Source: Pseudomonadota bacterium
GTDB lineage: Bacteria; Pseudomonadota; Gammaproteobacteria; Burkholderiales; Burkholderiaceae_C
Reading direction: 5' to 3'
Length of the DNA: 12,229 bases
Assembly (NCBI GenBank): GCA_023394015.1
Contig: JAEXBL010000220.1
Location: forward strand, 1-12,229
In this document: positions 1 through 7,224 of the stretch, piece by piece
How the letters are laid out: each line of letters opens with the position of its first letter
How positions within the stretch are numbered: position 1 is the stretch's first letter
Translations under genes and position numbers: made by a program
Notes under the pieces: generated by a model
Database searches by the model: none
What the model was told of the DNA's origin: nothing
What the model saw: only the letters and a program-made list of their open reading frames with translations

Positions 1-2991
1 CACACCGGGGTCGCCCTGCGCGACTACGTCGCGCTGTTGAGCGCCCCGCGTTTGGCGCCCAGCGTGCAAGAACCGCGCGCCACCTACCACGCCCAACACT
101 CAACGTCCCACGCTGAACCTGCCATCGAGATCGTCCACGCCCGCGAACACAACCTGAAGAACCTCAGCGTCGACATTCCGCGCGGCAAGTTCAACGTCAT
201 CACCGGCGTCAGCGGCTCGGGCAAGAGCACGCTGGCCTTCGACATCCTGTTCAACGAGGGGCAGCGGCGCTACCTGGAATCGCTCAACGCCTACGCGCGC
301 AGCATCGTGCAGCCGGCGGGCCGGCCCGAGGTGGACGCGGTGTACGGCATTCCGCCCACCGTGGCGATCGAGCAGCGCCTGTCGCGCGGCGGACGCAAGT
401 CCACCGTGGGCACCACCACCGAGGTGTGGCACTTTCTGCGCCTGCTCTACGTCAAGCTGGGCGTGCAGCACTGCGTGCACGATGGTGCCGCCGTGCAGCC
501 GCAAACGCCCGAGCGCATCGCGGCGCAGATCATGACGCGCTTTCGCGGCCAGACCATCGGCCTGCTGGCGCCCCTGGTGGTGGGCCGCAAGGGCGTCTAC
601 ACCGAGCTGGCCGACTGGGCGCGCCCGCGCGGCTTCACCCACCTGCGGGTCGACGGCGAGTTTCTGCCGACCACCGGCTTTCCGCGCATCGCCCGCTTCA
701 AGGAACACACCATCGAGCTGCCGGTGATGAGCCTGGCGGTGACGCCGGGTAACGAGGTGCAATTGCGCGAATCGCTGGCGCGCGCGCTGGAGCACGGCAA
801 GGGCGTGGTGCATGTGCTGCACGACATCGCCGGCTTGCGCAACGCGATGGAGACGGGGCAGCCCACGGCGGGCATCGGCCGGATCGAGGTGTTCTCCACC
901 AAGCGCGCCTGCCCGGTGTGCGCCACCTCGTACGCCGAGCTCGACCCGCGCCTGTTCTCGTACAACAGCAAGCACGGTTGGTGCCCGGACTGCGTGGGCA
1001 CCGGCGTCAAGCTCACGCGCGAGCAGCGCAAGGCGCTTGACGATTCGGTGCTGGCCGACGACCAGAAGGGCCGCGAGCAGACCTTTGCCGAACCCGAGGT
1101 AGAGGACGTGGGCGACGTGGTGTGCCCGACGTGCCAGGGCACGCGGCTCAATCCGGTTGCCCGCGCGGTGCGCTTGGAGGTTGAGCGTTCGGCGTTGGGC
1201 GTTGAGGGTGGCGAGGGCGTGGCGATCACTGAACTGGCCCGCCTCAGCGTGAGCGAGTTGCGCGCCTGGTTCGACCGCCTGCAACTGCATGGCCGCGACG
1301 CCGACATCGCGCGCGACCTGATCCCCGAGATCAGGAGCCGGCTCGACTTTCTGGTGCAGGTCGGCCTGGGCTACCTCACGCTCGACCGCGGCGCGCCCAG
1401 CTTGAGCGGCGGCGAGGCGCAGCGCATCCGCCTGGCGGCGCAACTGGGCAGCAACCTGCAGGGCGTGTGCTATGTGCTCGACGAGCCGACCATCGGCCTG
1501 CACGCGCGCGACAACCAGATCCTGCTGAACGCGCTGCACACGCTGAGCGACAAGAGCAACACCCTGGTGGTGGTGGAGCACGACGAGGACACCATCCGCC
1601 GCGCTGAGCACCTGATCGACATCGGCCCCGGCGCCGGCGTGCGCGGCGGCCGGCTGTTGGCCGAGGGCACGGCGGCCGACCTGGAGGCGGCGCCCGATTC
1701 CGCCACCGGGCGCTACCTGCGCGATGCCATGCGGCACCCGATGCAGGAGCGGCGCGTGGTGCAAGCGCCGCAGCCCCTCACCCCAGCCCCCGGATCCAGT
1801 CCGGCGCCGGCGCTCTCCCCAGAGGAACGAGGGAGCGCAACCAAAAAGGGGCGCGGGAACAAGCCGGCATGGCCCCCTCTCCCGCTGGCGGGAGAGGGCA
1901 GGGGTGAGGGCAGCGGCGCCACCGCAGAGCCGTCATGGCTCACCGTCCTCGGCGCGCACCTGCACAACCTGAAGCACATCGACGTCGCCGTGCCACTGAA
2001 GCGCCTGGTGGCCGTCACCGGCGTCAGCGGCTCAGGCAAGTCCACGCTGGCGCGCGACGTGCTGCTGGCCAACGTGGCGGCCTGGGTCGGCCAGCGCGCC
2101 ACCCGGGCCGGACGCGAGGCGATGGACGCCGGCAAGGCGCCGGCGCTGGCGGGTTGCACCGGCCTGAAAGGCTTCGAGGGCATCGACCGCGTGCTCGAAG
2201 TCGACCAGACGCCGATCGGCAAGACGCCGCGCTCCTGCCCCGCCACCTACATCGGCTTCTGGGACACGGTGCGGCGCCTGTTCGCCGACACGCTGGAGGC
2301 CAGGGCGCGCGGCTACGCGCCGGGGCGCTTCAGCTTCAACACCGGCGAGGGCCGCTGCCCCAGTTGCGAGGGCCAAGGCGTGCGCACCATCGCCATGAGC
2401 TTTCTGCCCGACGTGAAGGTGCCGTGCGAGGTCTGCCACGGCGCGCGCTTCAACCCCGAGACGCTGGCCGTCACCTGGCGCGGCAAGAACATTGGCGAGG
2501 TGCTGCAGATGGAGGTGGACGAGGCGGTCGAGTTCTTCGCCAGCATGCCCGCCATCGCCCACCCGCTGCAACTGCTCAAGGACGTGGGCCTGGGCTACCT
2601 CACGCTCGGCCAGCCGTCGCCCACGCTCTCCGGCGGCGAGGCGCAGCGCATCAAGCTGGTCACCGAGCTCAGCAAGGTGCGCGACGACGTCGGCCGGCGC
2701 GGCCAGCGCACACCGCACACGCTGTACGTGCTGGACGAACCCACCGTCGGCCTGCACATGCAGGACGTGGAAAAGCTCATCCGCGTGCTGCACCGCCTGG
2801 TCGATGGCGGGCAGAGCGTGATCGTGATCGAGCACGACCTCGACCTGATCGCCGAGGCCGACTGGATCATCGACCTCGGCCCCGAAGGTGGCGACGCCGG
2901 CGGCCAACTGGTGGCCACCGGCACGCCCGAAGACGTGGTGCGCGCCGGCACGCACACCGGGCGGGCGCTCAGGCCCGTGCTGTCACGCTGA
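1..2991 (+). CDS. uvrA: UvrA excinuclease subunit A, 3' part of an apparent tandem-duplicated UvrA (5' end outside window)
   Basis: DNA-damage recognition ATPase of nucleotide excision repair, working in the cytoplasm with UvrB. The frame is open from base 1, with no stop before 2989-2991. The first codons read HTGVALRDY, which resembles a UvrA C-terminus (this protein itself ends near [12 protein letters not shown]). A complete second UvrA unit follows a short linker. In that unit: Walker [10 protein letters not shown] (205-231), a UvrB-binding-like insertion including [11 protein letters not shown] (about 565-730), zinc cysteine codons at 910, 919, 982 and 991, ABC signature LSGGEAQR near 1402, Walker [11 protein letters not shown] and VVVEHD. 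The second half has Walker A at 2020-2046, zinc cysteines at 2356, 2365, 2425 and 2434, signature LSGGEAQR near 2626, [10 protein letters not shown] and VIVIEHD. The second unit alone is about 980 residues against about 940 for an ordinary UvrA. All ATPase and zinc motifs are intact, so it looks functional. A TTG at 37 could be mistaken for a start, but it lies inside the open frame. The two-unit reading depends on sequence left of the window. Confidence 0.93.
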   Translation, partial: HTGVALRDYVALLSAPRLAPSVQEPRATYHAQHSTSHAEPAIEIVHAREHNLKNLSVDIPRGKFNVITGVSGSGKSTLAFDILFNEGQRRYLESLNAYARSIVQPAGRPEVDAVYGIPPTVAIEQRLSRGGRKSTVGTTTEVWHFLRLLYVKLGVQHCVHDGAAVQPQTPERIAAQIMTRFRGQTIGLLAPLVVGRKGVYTELADWARPRGFTHLRVDGEFLPTTGFPRIARFKEHTIELPVMSLAVTPGNEVQLRESLARALEHGKGVVHVLHDIAGLRNAMETGQPTAGIGRIEVFSTKRACPVCATSYAELDPRLFSYNSKHGWCPDCVGTGVKLTREQRKALDDSVLADDQKGREQTFAEPEVEDVGDVVCPTCQGTRLNPVARAVRLEVERSALGVEGGEGVAITELARLSVSELRAWFDRLQLHGRDADIARDLIPEIRSRLDFLVQVGLGYLTLDRGAPSLSGGEAQRIRLAAQLGSNLQGVCYVLDEPTIGLHARDNQILLNALHTLSDKSNTLVVVEHDEDTIRRAEHLIDIGPGAGVRGGRLLAEGTAADLEAAPDSATGRYLRDAMRHPMQERRVVQAPQPLTPAPGSSPAPALSPEERGSATKKGRGNKPAWPPLPLAGEGRGEGSGATAEPSWLTVLGAHLHNLKHIDVAVPLKRLVAVTGVSGSGKSTLARDVLLANVAAWVGQRATRAGREAMDAGKAPALAGCTGLKGFEGIDRVLEVDQTPIGKTPRSCPATYIGFWDTVRRLFADTLEARARGYAPGRFSFNTGEGRCPSCEGQGVRTIAMSFLPDVKVPCEVCHGARFNPETLAVTWRGKNIGEVLQMEVDEAVEFFASMPAIAHPLQLLKDVGLGYLTLGQPSPTLSGGEAQRIKLVTELSKVRDDVGRRGQRTPHTLYVLDEPTVGLHMQDVEKLIRVLHRLVDGGQSVIVIEHDLDLIAEADWIIDLGPEGGDAGGQLVATGTPEDVVRAGTHTGRALRPVLSR
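84..118 (+). repeat. Imperfect heptamer run, five units (GCYCAAC-like), in the uvrA inter-unit linker
   Basis: Five consecutive 7-base units can be read: ctaccac, gcccaac, actcaac, gtcccac, gctgaac. They encode the low-complexity linker (around [12 protein letters not shown]) just before the conserved start of the second UvrA unit. The reverse complement (GTTGRGC-like) matches the run at 1180-1207. A unit of 7 is not a multiple of 3, so any unit gain or loss would shift the frame, but the units are degenerate, which should limit slippage. Confidence 0.6.
1180..1207 (+). repeat. Imperfect heptamer run, four units (GTTGRGC-like), inside uvrA
   Basis: Four consecutive heptamers: gttgagc, gttcggc, gttgggc, gttgagg. 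They encode the segment [12 protein letters not shown] between the [11 protein letters not shown] motif and the conserved [14 protein letters not shown] stretch. From memory, ordinary UvrA proteins have a shorter connection here, so it reads as a small insertion in a surface loop. It is the opposite-strand version of the run at 84-118. Confidence 0.6.
1775..1910 (+). repeat. 136-bp REPIN/MITE-like palindromic element inserted in frame in the uvrA coding sequence
   Basis: The ends form a 15-bp inverted repeat with one A/A mismatch: ccctcaccccagccc (1775-1789) against gggcaggggtgaggg (1896-1910). Inside the right end is a strong hairpin, 11-bp arms 1875-1885 and 1888-1898 around two bases. The encoded peptide includes ALSPEERGS and [12 protein letters not shown], strings familiar from translated palindromic repeats that are common in proteobacterial intergenic DNA. 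It lies between the two ATPase halves of the second UvrA unit, after the last conserved segment of the first half and before [15 protein letters not shown]. The tetramer cagc flanks both ends (1771-1774, 1911-1914) and could be a target duplication, but this is weak. No transposase is encoded. Confidence 0.75.
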
Positions 2992-3825
2992 AGGGCGGCC
3001 GAGGCTCCGGTCGGCCAGCAAGCGCCGCGCCAGCTCGGCAAAGCCCGCGCCGCGCTCGCCCCGCGTCACATGGCGTGGCTTGAAACGCAACTGCGCCTCG
3101 AAGCGGCGGATGTTGGCCACGCCCACGCTGTGCCTGAAATGCTCGAACATCACCTGGTCGTTGGTCGAGTCGCCCACGTAGACCCAGCGCGCGATGTCGG
3201 CCGCCAGGTCGATGCCCAGCAGCTCGCGCGCGATCCAGCACGCGCCCTGCCACTTGTCGTGCGCGCCGATCCAGCCGTTGACGTGGATGCTGCTCACGCT
3301 GGCGTTCAGCCCTTCGTCGCGCATCACCGCCACGACCCGCGCGATCTGCGCGTCGCTCAGTTGGGCGAACTCGCTGTGGTCGATGGCGATGTCGGTCTCG
3401 CGCCCGGCCGAATCCTGCGCCAGCGTGGCACCGGGTACCTCGCGCAGCACGCGCGCGGCCGTGTGCTGCAGGTGGGAAAAATTCCTGACGCGCGTGGCCT
3501 CGCTCTGTTGATACAGCTTTGACAGCTGCCCGCGCTCTTCCACCAAAGCCACGGCGCCGTTCTCGGCCACGATGGCGCGCAGCGGCCAGCGCAGGGCAAA
3601 GGGCTCGCTCCAGCCCACCGGCCGGCCGGTGACGGCGATTAACGTCAGCCCCGCGCGCTGCAGCTCGTGCAGCGCGGCCAGCGCCTCGGGCGTGATGGCC
3701 CCCTCGCTGGTCAGCGTGTCATCGATGTCGGTGAACACGCCCACCACCTGCGCCCAGGCGCCGGGTTCCAACTGCTGCAGCGGGATCAGGGCAGGGCTCC
3801 GTTCGGTCGTGCGTCGGCGCTGCAC
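2983..3825 (-). CDS. HAD-superfamily phosphatase (HAD-IIB, sugar-phosphatase-like)
   Basis: 280-residue cytoplasmic protein with the haloacid dehalogenase motifs: motif I DIDDTLT (nucleophile D33, general acid/base D35), motif II VTGR (T66), a candidate motif III lysine K191, and motif IV GDSTNDQ (D219, D223). The cap between motifs II and III fits the IIB group, which includes sucrose-, trehalose- and mannosyl-3-phosphoglycerate phosphatases; the substrate here cannot be named. The GTG start at 3825 lies 6 bases after the stop of the GT2 gene, so it is probably the last gene of that operon and translationally coupled. A GAAGG lies 3 bases before the GTG, rather close, and another near start is possible because the first 28 residues precede the conserved core. 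Its stop overlaps the 3' end of uvrA by 9 bp in convergent orientation. A link to sugar-phosphate turnover for the neighbouring glycosyltransferases is inference. Confidence 0.85.
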   Translation of the reverse strand: MQRRRTTERSPALIPLQQLEPGAWAQVVGVFTDIDDTLTSEGAITPEALAALHELQRAGLTLIAVTGRPVGWSEPFALRWPLRAIVAENGAVALVEERGQLSKLYQQSEATRVRNFSHLQHTAARVLREVPGATLAQDSAGRETDIAIDHSEFAQLSDAQIARVVAVMRDEGLNASVSSIHVNGWIGAHDKWQGACWIARELLGIDLAADIARWVYVGDSTNDQVMFEHFRHSVGVANIRRFEAQLRFKPRHVTRGERGAGFAELARRLLADRSLGRPSA

Positions 3826-3831
3826 GCGCCT

Positions 3832-4821
3832 TCAATGCCGGGGCGGCGAGAAGCGGTCGTCATCCAGGTCGGCCAGGTCGTTGCTCAGCGGCTCGGTCGG
3901 CACGTGCTCCACGTCGTGGTGCAGAAAGGCGATCAGGAACTGGATGCCGATGATCAGCGGCAGCGCCGCCAGCATCACCGTGCCGCTGGTCGCCGGCAGG
4001 CCGCTGACACTGCTGCGCACCCATTGCACACCGCCGAACACCACACCCACCGCGCACAGCAGCAGGCCCAGCAGGCTGTACAGGCTGCCGATGTTGAAGT
4101 CGCGCAGCAGGTACAGGTAGACGTAGCGCTTGAAGAAGCGATTGGCGTGCTTGAGCATGAACTCCGGCAGCACCTTGGACACCTTCAGGCTCGATTCCTC
4201 GTCGGCGTAGACGGCGTCCATCGGCACGTCGTGCACCACGGCGCGGATGGTATTGAGGTGGTAGAGCATGTCGGTCTCGAAGAAGTAGCGCCGCTCCAGC
4301 TTGTGGATCGGCAGCTCGCGCAGCACCGCGGGGTGGATGGCGGTGTAGCCGTTGGTCGGGTCCATGATCGACCAGTAGCCGGTGCTCAGCTTGTTGATGA
4401 ACGACTGCGCCGCGTTGCCGAACAGCCGGATCGGCGGCATGCCCTTGAGCGATTCGGGCCGGTAGAAGCGGTTGCCCTTGGTGTAGTCGGCCCGGCCGCG
4501 CTCGATGGGGCGGGTGAAGTGCGGAATCAGCGCCGGGTCCATCTGCCCATCACCATCGACCTTGACGACGATGTCCATGCCTTCTTCCAGCGCCGCGCGA
4601 TAGCCCGTGCTCACCGCGCCGCCTACGCCCTGGTTCTCCTCATGAAACAGCACGCGCACGCGCGGGTCGTGGCACTGCTCCTGCACGAGCTGCCCGCTGT
4701 GCTGCGGGCATTGGTCGTCCACCACGTAGATGCGCTGCACCTGCGGCGGGATGCGCGCGATCACGTCCAGCACGTGGGCGCGGACCTTGTAGCTGGGGAT
4801 GACGGCGGCGATGCGCGACAT
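3832..4821 (-). CDS. GT2 family glycosyltransferase, GtrB/DPM1-like polyprenyl-phosphate sugar synthase
   Basis: 329 residues. A GT-A catalytic domain (about residues 1-230) starts with AAVIPSYKV, has the nucleotide-binding pair D35-D36 in YVVDDQCPQ, and the metal-binding DxD in VDGDGQMDP (D89, D91). The segment SIMDPTNGYTAI and the downstream RRYFFETD are typical of dolichyl/undecaprenyl-phosphate sugar synthases. Two hydrophobic segments at the C-terminus (about 244-267 and 281-301) should anchor it in the inner membrane, as in GtrB-type proteins. Expected role: transfer of a sugar from a nucleotide donor to polyprenyl phosphate on the cytoplasmic face; the sugar is unknown. The frame is open upstream, but the ATG at 4821 is chosen because the conserved fold starts there and a purine-rich ribosome site precedes it. 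It starts 2 bases after the transporter gene stop and is followed by the HAD gene. Confidence 0.9.
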   Translation of the reverse strand: MSRIAAVIPSYKVRAHVLDVIARIPPQVQRIYVVDDQCPQHSGQLVQEQCHDPRVRVLFHEENQGVGGAVSTGYRAALEEGMDIVVKVDGDGQMDPALIPHFTRPIERGRADYTKGNRFYRPESLKGMPPIRLFGNAAQSFINKLSTGYWSIMDPTNGYTAIHPAVLRELPIHKLERRYFFETDMLYHLNTIRAVVHDVPMDAVYADEESSLKVSKVLPEFMLKHANRFFKRYVYLYLLRDFNIGSLYSLLGLLLCAVGVVFGGVQWVRSSVSGLPATSGTVMLAALPLIIGIQFLIAFLHHDVEHVPTEPLSNDLADLDDDRFSPPRH

Positions 4822-4823
4822 GC

Positions 4824-5180
4824 TCAGGCGCTCCCCCCGCTGGACGCGAGTGCGACGCCAGCCAGTATCAGCGAGCCCCCCACCAGCGATTGCCAAGTCA
4901 GCGGCTCGCCCAGCAACCACCACGCCAGCAGGGGCACGATGATGAAAGCCAGGCCCATGAAAGGGTAGGCGATGTGCAGCGGCGCATGCCGCAGTATCCA
5001 GATCCAGCCCAGCGTGGTCATGGCGTAGAGCCCCAGGGATGCAAGCAGCCAGCCGTTGCACAGCCAATCGGTTAGCTGTGCCTGCGCCGGCAGTGAGTTG
5101 GCGGCCTGCTTGAACATCAGCTGGCCTGCCGAGATGCACAGCACGCACAAAAGCGTCAAGGAGCTGAGGGCAATACTCAT
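4824..5180 (-). CDS. Small four-helix EamA/SMR-type membrane transporter, possible lipid-sugar flippase (ArnE/ArnF-like)
   Basis: 118 residues, almost entirely hydrophobic, with four likely membrane helices (about 4-22, 41-62, 69-90 and 96-113). Family features are the early SAGQLMFKQAA and the C-terminal AYPFMGLAFIIVPLLAW, LLGEPLTW and GGSLILAGVAL, the usual EamA half-repeat pattern. Proteins this short normally dimerise. Known small EamA members include ArnE/ArnF, which flip undecaprenyl-phosphate-aminoarabinose. Placed between a polyprenyl-phosphate sugar synthase and a GT-C transferase, flipping of the lipid-linked sugar is the natural inference, but export of another small molecule cannot be excluded. 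The ATG at 5180 is chosen over an earlier in-frame start because it follows the upstream stop by 7 bases and has a GAAG 5 bases upstream (5186-5189). Confidence 0.85.
   Translation of the reverse strand: MSIALSSLTLLCVLCISAGQLMFKQAANSLPAQAQLTDWLCNGWLLASLGLYAMTTLGWIWILRHAPLHIAYPFMGLAFIIVPLLAWWLLGEPLTWQSLVGGSLILAGVALASSGGSA
4831..4838 (-). promoter_or_regulatory. Ribosome binding site of the GT2 gene
   Basis: The purine run GGGGGGAG on the minus strand lies 9 bases before the ATG at 4821, inside the end of the transporter gene. It supports the short start over the upstream open frame, which would overlap the transporter by more than 300 bases. Confidence 0.6.
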
Positions 5181-5187
5181 GATGTCT

Positions 5188-7152
5188 TCAAGGTTCGGCG
5201 TGCAGGTAGGGGTTGATGGGCACGCCATGCAAAAGGAAGTCCCGCGCGGCCTCGCCCATCGTGATCTGCCGCATCTCCATGCCTTGCCATTGCAGCGTCG
5301 TGCCTGCCGGGCAGTTGAATGTCAGCGTGATGCGGGCCACGTCCGCCGTTGGGCGCATCGTGCCGTTGGCACCAAGCATGTAGGTGGTGGCCACCCCGGA
5401 GGGTACGGCATCGATCCATGGGGTTGGCGAATACCAGTTGATCTCGTCTGCGTGAGGCTCGACCGACATGCGCACGCGCGTGCACCGAGAAGGCGCCTTG
5501 CTTGCGGGTATGGCCATCGCCAACCGCATGCGCCAAAACGCATCCTGCATCGACGTCCATGGCACAGCTTGTGAGGAGGCATCCATGGCTATCACAAGCG
5601 TCGCGGGCTCGCTCGTCAGCGTCCAGGTGGCCTCACCGGTCGGCTGCATGCCATGGCTTTCAAGCACCGCAAACTGGGTGGACGGTACCAGCGCAGCACT
5701 TGGCCCCGGGCGGTACGGGTCCAGTCGCCATGTGTCGCGGCGGACGGCGTGCGCGGTCCAGGCGTGCGCCAGATAGATCAGGGCGAGGACAGCGAGTACG
5801 CGCCAAGCCATGCCGATGCGCAAGCGCTGCGGCCAGAAGTTGCCCTGGACCCAATAGGCCACGGACAGGCCAGTCAAGGCGATCAACCAAGGTTCGATGA
5901 AATAGCTGGCATACCGTGTGTTGTAGAGGATGGGCGTCAACTGGACGGCCATGCCCAATACGGCCAGCAGCATCAAGACGTACACGAACAACTTTTGACG
6001 TGTCGTCGTGTGAGGCCCAGGCAAGCGAACGGGTTGGCTCGTCAATCCCTTGACGGTGACAGCCAGGGCGAACAGGCCGATGGCCAGCCATTCAAACGTT
6101 CTCACAATCCGTATCTTTCTGTTCAGGAACAACTCGGGCGTCGACGTGAACAGCCAGCCTTTGAGCTTGAGTCCGAAAAACGCGAGGTTGTCGGACAGGC
6201 TCGTCTGTTTCACGATTTCCATTGCCACCATGCGGTTAATGGCATCCGAGCGGATGTCAAGCGGCTGCCCGCCAGTTTCGGGTGCAACCGCCTTGGGGGC
6301 GACATCGGCATCGAAAGTGAAGTTGGAGAACGTGGGGTCGGAGCCGTTCTTGAACGGACTCACGCCGTAGTAAAGGCCAGATCCGCTGCCGGTGCCCAGA
6401 CCCCAGACGTCAAAACAAACCCCGTTCTTGACGACGAAGGCCAAGGGCACAACAAGCGACACGAGCAGAGCCGCAAGCCAGGCCTTGGTCGCTTGTCGCT
6501 CGCCGGCGGGCCGATGGCGGGCCATGAGCACCCACGCGGTGAGCAGCGCCACGCATGCCACCAACATGTATTGCAGAACCGGGCGGGTGAGCAAGGTGAT
6601 GTCGAGCGCCAGCACAAGCGCCGCCAGCCACCGGGCCCGAGCATCGGGGTCGGTCCACGCGCGCTGCGCCGCATACATGGCCAGTGTCAGGCCAAAAAAA
6701 TACGGAGCCTCCGTCAGAACCTGGGGTGCATAACTGGCGATGTCAGGATGGAAGAGCAGCAGCGCCGTCGAGATGAACGCTGCCAGCGTGCCGCCCAGTC
6801 GTCGGACGAAGGACCAGAGCAACAGCATGCCCAACAAGAACAGCACGCCGTTGGCGATTTGAATGCTGGCCCGATCGGCGCCAAGCATCGCTGGCCAGAT
6901 ATAGGTCAGCGGCGGCACATGGTAGCTCTGGGGGTCGCTGGTCAAGAAGTGCCAAGGTGCGTCCAGCAGCTTTCTCGCGCTCGGCAGGTAGGTCCAGAAG
7001 GCGTCTGAGTTCAGCTCCGTATCAAGGGGCGGGTAGACGCGCTGGAGGCGCCTCGCGGCCATCCACAGCAGAAAAGTCAACAGCGCCCCCGTCACCCATG
7101 TCGAAGGTGGCGGCATGGGCTCTCGGACGATGCTTGCTGGGCGACGGGTCAT
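5188..7152 (-). CDS. GT-C fold integral-membrane glycosyltransferase (ArnT/GT39-like)
   Basis: About 654 residues from the ATG at 7152. The N-terminal two thirds hold roughly ten or more hydrophobic segments, beginning with GALLTFLLWMAARRL. The first periplasmic loop carries acidic residues in DTELNSDAFWTYLP (D44, E46, D50), the position where GT-C enzymes such as ArnT keep the catalytic or metal-binding acids. A long loop around SPFKNGSDPTFSNFTFDAD and a soluble C-terminal domain of about 180 residues complete the protein. Expected role: transfer of a polyprenyl-phosphate-linked sugar to an envelope acceptor on the periplasmic side; acceptor and sugar are unknown. The start is uncertain: a GTG at 7209 (673 residues) and an ATG at 7116 are also possible, and none has a clear ribosome site. 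It follows prfC by 72 bases (15 from the GTG) with no visible terminator. Hand-counted GC in 60-base lines at 6001, 6121 and 6181 is 62, 53 and 53 percent, lower than the 68 percent of a line in ahcY (9541). Confidence 0.85.
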   Translation of the reverse strand: MTRRPASIVREPMPPPSTWVTGALLTFLLWMAARRLQRVYPPLDTELNSDAFWTYLPSARKLLDAPWHFLTSDPQSYHVPPLTYIWPAMLGADRASIQIANGVLFLLGMLLLWSFVRRLGGTLAAFISTALLLFHPDIASYAPQVLTEAPYFFGLTLAMYAAQRAWTDPDARARWLAALVLALDITLLTRPVLQYMLVACVALLTAWVLMARHRPAGERQATKAWLAALLVSLVVPLAFVVKNGVCFDVWGLGTGSGSGLYYGVSPFKNGSDPTFSNFTFDADVAPKAVAPETGGQPLDIRSDAINRMVAMEIVKQTSLSDNLAFFGLKLKGWLFTSTPELFLNRKIRIVRTFEWLAIGLFALAVTVKGLTSQPVRLPGPHTTTRQKLFVYVLMLLAVLGMAVQLTPILYNTRYASYFIEPWLIALTGLSVAYWVQGNFWPQRLRIGMAWRVLAVLALIYLAHAWTAHAVRRDTWRLDPYRPGPSAALVPSTQFAVLESHGMQPTGEATWTLTSEPATLVIAMDASSQAVPWTSMQDAFWRMRLAMAIPASKAPSRCTRVRMSVEPHADEINWYSPTPWIDAVPSGVATTYMLGANGTMRPTADVARITLTFNCPAGTTLQWQGMEMRQITMGEAARDFLLHGVPINPYLHAEP

Positions 7153-7224
7153 GTCTGGGTGCGGAAGGTCGATGCGGAATCGGTGGAGCTGTGCCGGGCG
7201 TTCAGCCACGCTGGCGCTGCGGCC

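Noticed and set aside
37..39. TTG as start codon of uvrA
   Set aside because: The frame is open further upstream and the preceding codons look like the end of a UvrA unit, so this is internal.
100..1764. Long minus-strand open frame of about 550 codons opposite uvrA
   Set aside because: Composition is the Ala/Arg/His/Gln/Val-rich pattern of an antisense shadow in high-GC DNA; the plus strand encodes clear UvrA motifs throughout.
1875..1898. Strong hairpin as a transcription terminator inside uvrA
   Set aside because: No T-tract follows and it lies within an intact reading frame; it is better explained as part of the repeat element.
1935..3083. Plus-strand open frame of 382 codons overlapping the end of uvrA
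   Set aside because: Arg/Ala/His/Pro-rich out-of-frame shadow with no recognisable domain.
3667..4968. Plus-strand open frame of 433 codons opposite the GT2 gene
   Set aside because: Antisense shadow; the minus strand has a complete GT2 enzyme with a ribosome site and operon spacing.
5653..7008. Plus-strand open frame of 451 codons opposite the GT-C gene
   Set aside because: No membrane segments or domain pattern, Arg/Gln/His-rich; the minus strand encodes a coherent multi-membrane protein.
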